DNA from: Microbacterium salsuginis
Lineage (GTDB): Bacteria; Actinomycetota; Actinomycetes; Actinomycetales; Microbacteriaceae
NCBI RefSeq assembly: GCF_012524205.1
Contig: NZ_JABACI010000004.1
Location: forward strand, 682,001-746,000
Direction: 5' to 3'
DNA: 64,000 nucleotides
The stretch's first letter is position 1. Each line of letters starts with the position of its first letter. The notes under the pieces were generated by a model that saw only the letters and a list, made by a program, of their open reading frames with translations, made no database searches and was not told the DNA's origin. This document shows, one piece after another, positions 50,683 to 60,302 of the stretch. Position numbers and translations under genes: made by a program.

Positions 50683-52236
50683 ATGAAGACTGTGGCATCG
50701 CGCCGAGGGCGGCGAGCACTCACCGCCGCAGCGGCGGCCCTGATGGCGATTTCACTCGCGGCGTGCAGCGGAGGCACCGGTGCCGCGTCGTCTGGATCGG
50801 GAGCCGCGAAGGACTACTCGGAACTCCGGCTGGCGAGCTCCACAGCGATGGCATCGTGGGATCCGGCCATGCAGACGAGCGCGTTCGACGGGATCTGGCA
50901 GTGGACCGCCGTCTACGACACGCTGCTGACGTGCAACGAAGACGGGTCTGTCGGGCCGGGAGCCGCGGAGGAGTTCGAATTCACCGACGACAACACGAAG
51001 CTGACCATGACGCTCCGGGAGGGCATGACCTTCGAGGATGGCAGCGCCGTGGATTCCGCTGCCGTGAAGGCGTCGATCGAACACATGCAGACGGGCGGGG
51101 GCTCCGGCGCCGTGCGCGTTGCCGGAATCACTGTTGAGGCCCCGGATGACCGCACGGTCATCCTGACGTCGCCCGCCCCCCGGGGGCTGCTCGCGACCTA
51201 CATGTGCCTGAGCCCCGGCATCGTCGCTTCTCCCGGCGCGATCGCTTCGACGGATGTCGACTCCGTCCCGGTGAGCTCCGGGCCGTACACGTTCGACGGG
51301 GCGGCATCGACGAGTGGGTCGGTGATGACCTTCGTCAAGCGAGATGACTATTGGAACGCCGACGCGTATCCGTACGAGAAGATCGTCGTCAACATCATGT
51401 CCGACGTCACTGCTCGACTGAACGCCCTGAAGACGGGACAGGTGGACGGAGCGACGCTGTCGGCCGAGACCGTCGCCGAGGCAGAGGCATCCCGCCTCTC
51501 GATCACCGAGTGGGTGGACGCCACAAACGGCATCGTCATCTTCGATCGCGACGGTACGTCCGTTCCGGCACTGCGGGACGCGAAGGTCCGGCGGGCGATG
51601 AACATGGTCTTCGATCGAGAAGGCATCGCTGCCGGTCTCTTCCAGGGTCGTGTCGACACGACGAATCAGATGTTCGGTCCGCACGCTGAGGGTTACGACC
51701 CCGAATTGGAGGAGGCCTACCCGTACGACATCGAGGCCGCGAAGGAGCTGATGGCCGACGCCGGGTATGCAGACGGCTTCACCATCGAGATCCCCTCGAG
51801 GACACCCCAGACAGACCAGGCGAACCCCCTGATCGTTCAACAGCTCGCCGAGATCGGGATCACCGTGACCGAGACACCGATCGCTGGCGCGACCGCCGTG
51901 CAGGAACTGCTCAGCGGCAGGTTCCCGATGACCTACATCAGCATGCCGCTGTCCTCGGGCCTGTGGGGCGTCGAGCAGGAGATCAGCGAGAGCGCGACGT
52001 GGAATGTGATGAACAACACCACGCCAGAGCTGAAGGCACTCACCGATGCGGCGCAGGTGGCGCAGGGTGACGATCTCACCCAGACGCTGCGGAAGATCAA
52101 TCAGTACGTGGTCGACAACGCCTGGTTCGTGCCGTGGACGCTCCGCAATGCATATTTCGGTACGTCGGGAGGCGTTTCAGTCGACGGGACCCCAGACCCG
52201 TACTTCCAGATCCCGCAGCTGAAGTCATTCAATTAG
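50683..52236 (+). CDS. ABC transporter solute-binding lipoprotein, family 5
   Basis: A 517-residue extracytoplasmic binding protein of the dipeptide/nickel/oligosaccharide family (SBP family 5), with a lipobox (LAAC) at the end of a Sec signal. The family stretches SWDPAMQTS, YDTLLTCN and LREGMTFEDGSAVDSAAVKASIEHM are clear. It heads an operon with permease, permease-ATPase and ATPase genes. Family 5 transporters often import oligosaccharides in actinobacteria, and the downstream rhamnosidase and sulfatase point to a sulfated, rhamnose-containing substrate. Confidence 0.92.
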   Translation: MKTVASRRGRRALTAAAAALMAISLAACSGGTGAASSGSGAAKDYSELRLASSTAMASWDPAMQTSAFDGIWQWTAVYDTLLTCNEDGSVGPGAAEEFEFTDDNTKLTMTLREGMTFEDGSAVDSAAVKASIEHMQTGGGSGAVRVAGITVEAPDDRTVILTSPAPRGLLATYMCLSPGIVASPGAIASTDVDSVPVSSGPYTFDGAASTSGSVMTFVKRDDYWNADAYPYEKIVVNIMSDVTARLNALKTGQVDGATLSAETVAEAEASRLSITEWVDATNGIVIFDRDGTSVPALRDAKVRRAMNMVFDREGIAAGLFQGRVDTTNQMFGPHAEGYDPELEEAYPYDIEAAKELMADAGYADGFTIEIPSRTPQTDQANPLIVQQLAEIGITVTETPIAGATAVQELLSGRFPMTYISMPLSSGLWGVEQEISESATWNVMNNTTPELKALTDAAQVAQGDDLTQTLRKINQYVVDNAWFVPWTLRNAYFGTSGGVSVDGTPDPYFQIPQLKSFN

Positions 52237-52260
52237 GTCCGACGCGAGAGGTATGTCCAG

Positions 52261-53202
52261 ATGTTGACCTTCGTCGTCAGGCGAGTCGCGTTCAGCCTTC
52301 TGCTGGCGCTGGGTGTTTCGTTCGTGACGTTCGTGCTGATCTCCAGCAACGGCAGCGCCATCGCTCGAACCATCCTCGGAGTCGACGCGAGTCAGGCTCA
52401 GGTCGACGCGAAGGCTGCTGAGCTCGGTCTGGACCGTCCGGTCGTGGCGCAGTACGCCGAGTGGATGCTCGGCGTCCTGCGCGGCGACCTCGGGGTCAGC
52501 TACTACACGGGTGAAGCTGTCACGAGCATCATGGCCAACCGCATTCCGGTGACTCTGGCGCTGGTCGGGATCGCGATGCTCCTCACCGCGGTCCTGAGCG
52601 CGCTCCTCGGAATCGCGAGCGCTGTCGCAGGTGGATGGATCGATCGGGCGCTGCAGATCGTCGCGCTCATCGGAACGGCGATTCCGAACTTCATCGTCGC
52701 CATTGTCCTGGTCATGACGCTCGCAGTGGGAGCAAGACTCTTCCCGGCGACCGGATTCGTCCCCTTCCAAGTAGACCCCGCCGCGTGGGCACTCAGCCTG
52801 ATCCTCCCGGTCACGGCCGTCGTGATCGCATCGGTGGGTCCCGCATCCCAGCAGTTCCGCGGAGCCGTCAAAGATGTCATGGAGAAGGACTTCGTCCGAA
52901 CCCTCCGCGCTCGGGGCATGCGGCCCCGTGCGATCGTCTTCGGGCACGTCTTCCGCAACGCGGCCGGTCCGGGCATCATCATCCTCGGTCTGCAGATCAT
53001 CGTGTTGATGGGCGGCGTCGTCGTCATCGAGCGCGTGTTCTCGCTGCCGGGCGTCGGAGAACTGACAGTGACCAACTCCCTGCTCGGCGACATCCCCGTC
53101 GTCCTGGGGTGCGTCCTGTTCATCATCGTCGTGGTGGTCATCGTCAACCTCGCGACAGACCTCGCGAATGCTGCCCTCAACCCGAAAGTGAGGCAGCGAT
53201 GA
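52261..53202 (+). CDS. ABC transporter permease (DppB type)
   Basis: A 313-residue membrane subunit with six hydrophobic segments and the DppB signature near the C-terminus (EKDFVRTLRARGMRPRAIVFGHVFRNA, the EAA loop). N-terminal VRRVAFSLLLALGVSFVTFVLI is typical. Its stop overlaps the next gene (ATGA). Forms the import channel with the DppC part of the following fusion protein. Confidence 0.93.
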   Translation: MLTFVVRRVAFSLLLALGVSFVTFVLISSNGSAIARTILGVDASQAQVDAKAAELGLDRPVVAQYAEWMLGVLRGDLGVSYYTGEAVTSIMANRIPVTLALVGIAMLLTAVLSALLGIASAVAGGWIDRALQIVALIGTAIPNFIVAIVLVMTLAVGARLFPATGFVPFQVDPAAWALSLILPVTAVVIASVGPASQQFRGAVKDVMEKDFVRTLRARGMRPRAIVFGHVFRNAAGPGIIILGLQIIVLMGGVVVIERVFSLPGVGELTVTNSLLGDIPVVLGCVLFIIVVVVIVNLATDLANAALNPKVRQR

Positions 53203-54944
53203 GCGAAGCCGTCGTCACGCCGGTGCCGATCGTCGCGTCGCGCGCCGAGATCCGGCATCCGTTCCGGCGCCTATTGAAAAATCCGTTGGGGATCGTGTCT
53301 CTGGTGATCCTCGCCGCAATCGTGCTGGTGGCCATCTTCGCGCCGTCGATCGCCCCGTTCGACCCGAACGCCACGCGCGTCGAACTGACCAACGCTCCGC
53401 CTTTCACGACGGAGTACATCCTCGGGGGCGACTCCGCGGGCCGCGATGTGCTCTCACGGCTGATCTGGGCGACCCGCGGCACCTTGCTGGCGAGTATCAC
53501 CGTGCTCGTGGTCTCCGTGATGGTGGGCGGTGTCTCGGGGCTTCTCGCCGGGTATTACAGCGGTCCCGCGAAGACGGTCGCGAGCTGGGTCTCCGACGTC
53601 CTCCTCGCCCTCCCGGGGGTCGTCCTGCTGATCGCGCTGTACGCCGTCATCGGCCCCAACATTCTGCTCGCGATGGCGATCTACGGCTTCATGGTTGCCC
53701 CGATCTTCTACCGGCTCGTGTCGGGCGTCGTCGCCGGCGTGCGACAGGAGCTCTACATCGACGCCGCAAAGATCTCGGGTCTCAGTGACGTGCGTATCAT
53801 CTTCCGACACGTCGCGCGCGCGGTGCGGTCGCCGATCATCATCCAGAGCGCCTTCATTCTCGGCGCGGCGGTGGGCATCCAGGCCGCGTTGGAGTTCCTC
53901 GGGCTGGGCAGCCCGAGCGAGCCGTCGTGGGGCGGGATCCTCGACTTCGCATTCCGAAACATCTACGTCGCACCGACAGGGGTCCTCTGGCCGGCCCTCG
54001 TCGTCACGATCACGGTGCTCGCCTTCGTCCTTCTCGGCAATGCTCTGCGAGACGCGCTGGATCCCGCGTCGAAGCGAGTCACCCTCAGCCGGCGAGCGCT
54101 GCGAGGGTTGCGCTCGGCGTCGTCTCCGCTCCCGACGGGTCCGGAACCGAGTGATCCCGCCCTGGCGCTCCGCATTCGCGGACTCCGCGTCGCGTACCCG
54201 ACGAACCGCGACGAGCACCGAGAGGTGGTGCGCGGGGTGGACCTCGACGTCCGCCGAGGCGAGATCGTCGGACTCGTCGGCGAGTCGGGATCTGGCAAGT
54301 CGCAGACGGCCTTCAGCGTGCTCGGCGTGCTGCCGCGCAACGCCATCGTCCTCGGGGGTTCCGTGCTGTTCGAGGGCGTCAGCATCCTCGATGACGAAGA
54401 TCGCCTGCGTGCCGTGCGGGGAACGAAGATCGCATACATCCCCCAGGAGCCGATGACGAATCTCGACCCGGCGATGACGATCGGGACGCAGATGCAGCGC
54501 TGGCTGCTCGCGACCCGAAGGATGCCGAAGGCCGAGGCGCGGCGCCGGATCATCGGTCTCCTCCGACGCGTCGGCATCGAAGACGCCGAGGACGTCGTCC
54601 GTAAATACCCGCACGAGATCTCCGGCGGGATGGCGCAGCGCGTCCTGATCGCGGGCGCCGTCGCCGGAGATCCGGAGCTCATCATCGCCGACGAGCCGAC
54701 GACGGCACTCGACGTGACAGTGCAGGCGGAAGCCCTGGATCTGATCAGGGAGCTGCGCGACGAGCGGGGTCTGGCCGTCCTCCTCGTCACCCACAATCTC
54801 GGAGTCGTGTCCGACATCTGCGATCGAGTGGCGGTCATGAGAGATGGGCGCATCGTGGAGAACACGCCGACGACAGAGTTCTTCGGCGGCCCGCAGGCCG
54901 AGTACTCGCGCGAGTTGCTGCGCGCGGCGTCGGAACTCGAGTAG
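53199..54944 (+). CDS. Fused ABC permease (DppC) and ATPase (DppD)
   Basis: A single 581-residue protein joining a DppC-type permease (residues 1-~290; EAA loop QELYIDAAKISGLSDVRIIFRHV) to a DppD-type ATPase (~315-581; Walker A GESGSGKS, signature SGGMAQR, Walker B LIIADEP, H-loop THN). In most genomes these are separate genes. The reading frame between them is open and the linker (~25 residues, Pro/Ser-rich) fits a genuine fusion. ATG overlaps the previous stop. Confidence 0.9.
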   Translation: MSEAVVTPVPIVASRAEIRHPFRRLLKNPLGIVSLVILAAIVLVAIFAPSIAPFDPNATRVELTNAPPFTTEYILGGDSAGRDVLSRLIWATRGTLLASITVLVVSVMVGGVSGLLAGYYSGPAKTVASWVSDVLLALPGVVLLIALYAVIGPNILLAMAIYGFMVAPIFYRLVSGVVAGVRQELYIDAAKISGLSDVRIIFRHVARAVRSPIIIQSAFILGAAVGIQAALEFLGLGSPSEPSWGGILDFAFRNIYVAPTGVLWPALVVTITVLAFVLLGNALRDALDPASKRVTLSRRALRGLRSASSPLPTGPEPSDPALALRIRGLRVAYPTNRDEHREVVRGVDLDVRRGEIVGLVGESGSGKSQTAFSVLGVLPRNAIVLGGSVLFEGVSILDDEDRLRAVRGTKIAYIPQEPMTNLDPAMTIGTQMQRWLLATRRMPKAEARRRIIGLLRRVGIEDAEDVVRKYPHEISGGMAQRVLIAGAVAGDPELIIADEPTTALDVTVQAEALDLIRELRDERGLAVLLVTHNLGVVSDICDRVAVMRDGRIVENTPTTEFFGGPQAEYSRELLRAASELE

Positions 54945-54956
54945 GGAGGAGAGAGG

Positions 54957-55802
54957 GTGCCGGAACCGGTCATCGAGGTCGAAGACCTCCACGTCGAGTA
55001 CCGTCTGCGGGGTCGCAGCAGCGCCAAACAAGTCATCTGCGGCGTCGACCTCGTCATCAACGAGGGCGAGACCCTCAGCTTGGTGGGGGAGTCGGGCTCG
55101 GGAAAGAGCACGATCGGCCGCGCGCTCCTCGGGCTCGCGCCGGTCTCTCGCGGAACGGTGCGGTTCGACGGTGTGGATGTCACTCGGATGACGCGCCGCC
55201 AGCGTCGCCCACACACCGCCGGACTGCAGGCGATCTTCCAGGATCCCTACTCATCGCTCAATCCCGCCATGACAGTCGAGAGCATTCTGAGCGAGCCGTT
55301 GCTCGCACGTGGCGTCAAAGATGCGCGCCGACAGGTGCAGCAGCTGCTTGACAGCGTGCAGCTCCCCGCGGACGCGGGTCGGCGATTGGCCAGCGAGTTC
55401 TCGGGCGGACAGAGGCAGCGGATCGCGATCGCACGGGCGCTGGCGTTGAGTCCGAGACTGATCGTGTGCGACGAGCCGACGAGCGCCCTCGACGTGTCGA
55501 CACAGGCACGCATTCTGGCTCTGCTGCGTGAGCTTCAGGAACGCACGGACGTGGCGTATCTCTTCATCAGCCATGACCTGGGCGTTGTACGCCACATCAG
55601 CGATCGCATCGCGGTGCTGCGGCACGGCGAGATCGTGGAGACCGGCAGCACGGTCAAGGTCACCTCCAGCCCGACACATCCTTATACTCGTGAACTTCTT
55701 CTCGCCACCCCCGTCACTGATCCCGCCGAGCAGGAGCGGCGGCGGCGAGCCCGCCTCGAGCTGCGGGCGCAGGGAGGGCAGCAGCATCACCATGCAGCTT
55801 GA
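54957..55802 (+). CDS. ABC transporter ATP-binding protein (DppF type)
   Basis: A 281-residue ATPase with Walker A GESGSGKST, signature SGGQRQR, Walker B LIVCDEPTSALD and the C-terminal oligopeptide-transporter motif (SPTHPYTRELL). GTG start behind GGGAGGAGAGAGG. It pairs with the ATPase half of the fusion. Its stop overlaps the rhamnosidase start. Confidence 0.94.
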   Translation: MPEPVIEVEDLHVEYRLRGRSSAKQVICGVDLVINEGETLSLVGESGSGKSTIGRALLGLAPVSRGTVRFDGVDVTRMTRRQRRPHTAGLQAIFQDPYSSLNPAMTVESILSEPLLARGVKDARRQVQQLLDSVQLPADAGRRLASEFSGGQRQRIAIARALALSPRLIVCDEPTSALDVSTQARILALLRELQERTDVAYLFISHDLGVVRHISDRIAVLRHGEIVETGSTVKVTSSPTHPYTRELLLATPVTDPAEQERRRRARLELRAQGGQQHHHAA

Positions 55803-58278
55803 GGGAGACCGGGCCAGCTGGCGCGGTGGCTGGGTGGGGGCTCCGCAGTCGGTGGACGGATCGCGACTGCACCGTGTCGCATTTCGCACCCGCGTCGATC
55901 TGGCCACCACTCCCACGTCATTGCCGATTCGAATCAGTGCCGATTCGCGGTACGTCCTGTGGGTGAACGGTCGGGAGATCGGCCGGGGTCCGGTCAGAGG
56001 CCAGCCGTATCGATGGACCTTCGACTCATACGACATCGCACCGGATCTGACCGTCGGAGTGAACGTCGTGGCTGTGCTCGTCACCTTCTACGGCTCGGAG
56101 AACGCCATCTGGCAGCGCTCGCGGGCCGTGGACGGCTTGGGAACTCGCGCCGCCCTCGTCGTCGACGCTCCGAGCGACCAGCCTGGATTGTCGACCGGAG
56201 GCGACTGGCTGGCGCAGCCACTGGACGCATGGTCTACGACGCCTGCGCGGGGTTTGCTCGGCGCCCTTCCGATCGAGATCCTGGATCAACGACTCTTGAA
56301 CGACGCCTGGAAGACGGCGCCTGCCGCATCCGCGGGATTCGCGCCGGTCGGTTCGGCGCACGCGACGCACCCGGGCAGTTCCCGGCGATCGCGTCCGCCG
56401 GTGTACCCGTACGGTGCCCTCCGTCCGCGGGGGATGGCACCGCTTGAAGGTGCGGTCGTCTCGCCCGACGTCGCTCGGGTGACGCGGCCCGGTCCCGTGG
56501 ACGAGCACACCCCGGTCGACACGGTCCACCGAGCACTCTCGGCGGCGGCCCAGTGGAGAGATGAGCAGGGGCCTGAGCAATCGACCGGGCCAGCCGATCC
56601 GATCCTCTGGACCTTCGACTTCGGGAGGGTGCTCTCGGGATTCGTCGAGTTCGACTTCGAGGCGCCGGAAGGGACGGTGCTGGATCTGGCCTACCTCGAG
56701 CGCAGCTTCGACCCGTCCAAGACGCGATACCTACCGGTCGCCGGCGCGCGGGTCATCGCGTCCGGTGGCCGCGGCCGGTTTCGAGCCCTCGAGACCAACG
56801 GTCTTCGTATCGTCGCGGTGCTGGCCACACCCCCGCTCCGCGGCGCCGTGACGATCCAGCAGCTACGCGTGCACGAGCATCTTTACCCCATATCGGGCGG
56901 CGCCTCATATTCCTCCAGTGATGCCGACCTGGAGCGGCTATGGCGTGCTGGTCGACGCACCGTGCACCTGAACTCGGTTGACGCATTCACCGACTGCCCC
57001 ACTCGGGAGCAGCGCGCCTGGGTGGGCGACGCCGTGGTGCATACTGCAGTGCAGCTCGTGGCCAATGAGGACTGGCGACTGATTGAACGGCACCTCGAGA
57101 TGAGCGACTCGCCTCGTCCGGACGGCATGCTGCCGATGTCGGTCGCGGGCGACATCGAATCAGCCGGGCGCTATTCGATCCCGGACTGGTCTCTGCACTG
57201 GCTGCACGCCGTCTGGTTGTACGCGCGGACGTCCAAGCGGGCCGAGTTTATTCGCGCGCGGCTGCCGACAGCCGAGCGCATGCTCACGTGGTTCGAACAG
57301 TACATGACGCCCGACGGCGTGCTGACGGATGTCCCGGAATGGGCGATCATCGACTGGTCGAGCGTCTTCACGACCGGCAAGAGCGCCATCCTCACGGCGC
57401 TCTGGACGCGCGGGCTGGCGGAGTTCGCCGAGCTCAGCGAGTGGGTGGGAAATCACGGCAACGCGCGCCGCGCGAGCAATCTGGTGGCGCGTATCACCCC
57501 GGCGTTCGAATGCTTCTGGGACAGCGACCGACAGCTGTACGTCGACCACATTGTCGACGGATGCCAGCAGCCGGCCGTGTCGCAAGCAGCCAACGCTGCG
57601 GCGATCGTCGCCGGTGTCGTCCCTCCGGACCGGCTCGAACCGATAGTTCTCCGTCTGACCGACGAGGACGCCCTCGTGACTCGCGGATGGAACAGCGCGT
57701 CTCCCACGGTCCCGCTGGATCGGAAGATCCAGGATCGGGCGGACGGCGTGCAGCGGGTCGACTGGGATGTGAACCGGCAGATCGTGCGGGCCGAGCCGTT
57801 CTTCTCGTCCGTCGTGCACGAGGCGGTCGCGAAGGCCGGTCGTGCGGACCTTATCCCCGGCCTTCTGCGTCGGTGGCTCACCTTCCTCGAAGACGGCTAC
57901 GACACATTCGGTGAGTGCTGGGAATGGGGCACCCCGGCACACGGATGGAGCAGCACCCCGACCAGCGACCTGGTCCGGCACGTCCTCGGCATCCGACCCC
58001 AGGACCTCCCGCGTGACGCGTACCTCATCGAGCCGGTGCCCGGTCAGGCGGATTGGACGACGGCGGACGTTCCCACTCATCGCGGACTCCTGTCCGTCGA
58101 GGTGAGGGGGAGTCATCTGCGCGTCGACGCGCCGCTGCCCGTCGTCATCAAGACATGGGACGGTCAGAGCGTGGAGCGTGCAGCCGGAACGCATCGGATA
58201 GACCTCGCCACTGGAGCCCTCGTCACGAGCGTTCCTGAACCGCGGGCGACGACAGGGCGAACGGAAGGACGCACATGA
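55792..58278 (+). CDS. Alpha-L-rhamnosidase-like glycoside hydrolase (GH78)
   Basis: An 828-residue intracellular (no signal peptide) enzyme with N-terminal beta-sandwich domains (IRISADSRYVLWVNGREIGRGP), a central linker domain (ILWTFDFGRVLSGFVEFDFEAP) and a C-terminal (alpha/alpha)6 barrel. The GH78 catalytic-acid loop is DAFTDCPTREQRAWVGDA; further conserved acidic stretches are WAIIDWSS and ECWEWGTPAHGWSS. It would release L-rhamnose from an imported oligosaccharide. The ATG at 55792 overlaps the ATPase stop and its stop overlaps the sulfatase start (ATGA). The open frame upstream is an extension with no domain. Confidence 0.87.
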   Translation: MQLEGDRASWRGGWVGAPQSVDGSRLHRVAFRTRVDLATTPTSLPIRISADSRYVLWVNGREIGRGPVRGQPYRWTFDSYDIAPDLTVGVNVVAVLVTFYGSENAIWQRSRAVDGLGTRAALVVDAPSDQPGLSTGGDWLAQPLDAWSTTPARGLLGALPIEILDQRLLNDAWKTAPAASAGFAPVGSAHATHPGSSRRSRPPVYPYGALRPRGMAPLEGAVVSPDVARVTRPGPVDEHTPVDTVHRALSAAAQWRDEQGPEQSTGPADPILWTFDFGRVLSGFVEFDFEAPEGTVLDLAYLERSFDPSKTRYLPVAGARVIASGGRGRFRALETNGLRIVAVLATPPLRGAVTIQQLRVHEHLYPISGGASYSSSDADLERLWRAGRRTVHLNSVDAFTDCPTREQRAWVGDAVVHTAVQLVANEDWRLIERHLEMSDSPRPDGMLPMSVAGDIESAGRYSIPDWSLHWLHAVWLYARTSKRAEFIRARLPTAERMLTWFEQYMTPDGVLTDVPEWAIIDWSSVFTTGKSAILTALWTRGLAEFAELSEWVGNHGNARRASNLVARITPAFECFWDSDRQLYVDHIVDGCQQPAVSQAANAAAIVAGVVPPDRLEPIVLRLTDEDALVTRGWNSASPTVPLDRKIQDRADGVQRVDWDVNRQIVRAEPFFSSVVHEAVAKAGRADLIPGLLRRWLTFLEDGYDTFGECWEWGTPAHGWSSTPTSDLVRHVLGIRPQDLPRDAYLIEPVPGQADWTTADVPTHRGLLSVEVRGSHLRVDAPLPVVIKTWDGQSVERAAGTHRIDLATGALVTSVPEPRATTGRTEGRT

Positions 58279-59966
58279 CTGACGATCTGACCGAGACGCG
58301 TGCTGAACGACCCAACGTGCTCGTGATCCTCACCGACGAGTGGCGCGCCCACAACGTGGGCTACGCGGGCGACCAGCACGCCCGGACTCCGAACATCGAC
58401 CGGCTCGCGTCCGAAGCCATCAATTTCTCGCAGGCCGTCTCCGGACAGCCGATCTGCTGTCCCGCCCGGGCGAGCTTTCTCACGGGCCAGTATCCCCTCG
58501 AGCACGGGGTGTACATCAACGACGTCGAGCTTCGTCCCACGGGACCCACGCTCGCCGAAGCGTTCCGCGACAACGGCTACCGCACCGGGTACATCGGCAA
58601 ATGGCACCTGTACGGCAGCCCGGACGGTCGATTCGAACGCCGGGACGCCTTCATTCCTGTCGAGTCGCGTCACGGCTTCGAGTATTGGAAGGCCCTGGAG
58701 TGCACGCACGACTACAACCACTCCGCGTACTACGCCGGTGACGACACGACCAAGAGGCACTGGGACGGATACGACGCGTTCGCGCAGACGGACGATGCGC
58801 TGGGCTTCATCTCGGACGGTGAAGCCGGCGAGCCGTTCTTCCTGATGCTCTCCTACGGTCCGCCCCATTTCCCGCTCCAGACTGCGCCGGAGCGATTCCG
58901 CCAGCTCTATCAGGACGCCGACATCCAGGTCCCCCCGAACGTCCCGGAATGGGCGGCGGACAGCGCCCTCCACGATCTGCGCGGCTACTACGCGCACATC
59001 GCCGCTCTGGACGAATGCGTCGGTCGTCTCCTCGATGGCGTCCAGTCGACCAACACGATCGTGGTCTTCACCTCGGACCACGGCGACATGCTGTGGTCGC
59101 AGGGTCTCGAGCACAAGCTGACCGGTTGGGAGGAAGCCGTCAGGGTGCCGCTGCTCATCCGGACGCCTACGCGCCAGGCGGCCCGCTCGACTCAGCTGTT
59201 CAACAGCCCGGACCTCATGCCGACGCTCTTGGGGTTCGCCGGGCTGCCGGTCCCCGACACCGTGTCGGGCATCGACCTGTCGCATCCGGATGCGGGACCG
59301 ACGACCGCGTTCCTGAGCGCTCCTGTGGCCTACTCGAGCATGCGCCGGGCCGGCTTGGCGGAGTACCGCGGCGTACGGGACGGTCAGTACACCTACATAC
59401 GCAGCATCCACGGGCCTTGGCTGCTGTACGACAACGTCGACGACCCGTTCCAGCTGCGCAACCGCTGTGGAGATCCAGACCTTGCCTTTGTGCAGGAACG
59501 GCTCGAGCGGGAGCTCGCAGGCTGGCTGACGCGTCTCGGTGACGAGTTTCTCCCGGGTGACAACTACCTGCGTCGCGATGGGCTGGGGCATTATTTCGAG
59601 GTCAACGAGCCTCTCGGATTCAGCGGGACGAGGCAGTGGGCGTCGACCATTCAACGCGGCCGTGCGTTCAGCATCGACACGGCGCTCAAGGCGATCACTG
59701 AAGATCCCGCCGCGCGCGCCATCGTCGACGCTGCTCGGCCCGGCGTGCTCGGCTCCGACGTCCCCCTTCATGACCGACGGTCTCTTCGGCTCCTGGCGAT
59801 GTCCGACGCGGAGCTGTTCACCGACGATGAGCTCATCGACTTGGACCGCAGCCTCCTGGCGCTCGGCCCGCGGCCGAGCGATCCGATCGACTCAGTCGCG
59901 CTGCCGGCCTGGCCTCCGAAGGAGCGGCTGGTGCCGATGCAATCACCGACGGCGGCACCGGTGTAG
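58275..59966 (+). CDS. Type I sulfatase
   Basis: A 563-residue formylglycine-dependent sulfatase without signal peptide. The active-site motif is CCPARASFLTG, in which the first Cys of CxPxR is the residue converted to formylglycine. Metal-site stretches VLVILTDEWRAHN, GKWHLYG and FTSDHGDMLWSQG are all present. Enzyme location in the cytoplasm means the sulfated sugar is imported first. The last gene of the sugar operon; a terminator follows. An activating FGE enzyme is not in the window. Confidence 0.92.
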   Translation: MTDDLTETRAERPNVLVILTDEWRAHNVGYAGDQHARTPNIDRLASEAINFSQAVSGQPICCPARASFLTGQYPLEHGVYINDVELRPTGPTLAEAFRDNGYRTGYIGKWHLYGSPDGRFERRDAFIPVESRHGFEYWKALECTHDYNHSAYYAGDDTTKRHWDGYDAFAQTDDALGFISDGEAGEPFFLMLSYGPPHFPLQTAPERFRQLYQDADIQVPPNVPEWAADSALHDLRGYYAHIAALDECVGRLLDGVQSTNTIVVFTSDHGDMLWSQGLEHKLTGWEEAVRVPLLIRTPTRQAARSTQLFNSPDLMPTLLGFAGLPVPDTVSGIDLSHPDAGPTTAFLSAPVAYSSMRRAGLAEYRGVRDGQYTYIRSIHGPWLLYDNVDDPFQLRNRCGDPDLAFVQERLERELAGWLTRLGDEFLPGDNYLRRDGLGHYFEVNEPLGFSGTRQWASTIQRGRAFSIDTALKAITEDPAARAIVDAARPGVLGSDVPLHDRRSLRLLAMSDAELFTDDELIDLDRSLLALGPRPSDPIDSVALPAWPPKERLVPMQSPTAAPV

Positions 59967-60154
59967 ACGCCGGCACCGACGCGGATAGCGACGCGGGTCC
60001 GGTCACAACCGGAGTCGATCGTCACGCTCGTGCGCGGACGCCCCGGTCACGGGTGGATCCCAGACACTCTGGTTGGCGCCGGTAGGAGCTCTCTTGCCGA
60101 CGATCGGGGGCCGCCCTCGTGCTCATGAGGCGGATGCGCGCCGAGCGCTGAGGT

Positions 60155-60195
60155 GAGCGGTGTGTGGCTGCAGCCGAGTTGGCCGCACACCGCTC
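60155..60195 (+). terminator. Terminator hairpin after the sulfatase gene
   Basis: GAGCGGTGTGTGGC and GCCGCACACCGCTC pair over 13 of 14 bases around a 13-base loop. The 336-bp gap from 59967 to 60302 shows nothing else convincing. Confidence 0.5.
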
Positions 60196-60302
60196 GCGGC
60201 GGGTAGCGCGAGGCATCATCGCCGCTCCGAGCCGGATGTCGGAGCAGAAGTACATCTGGCGAAGGATGTGCTCTCCTGCAACCTCAACCTACGTTCGTTG
60301 AT

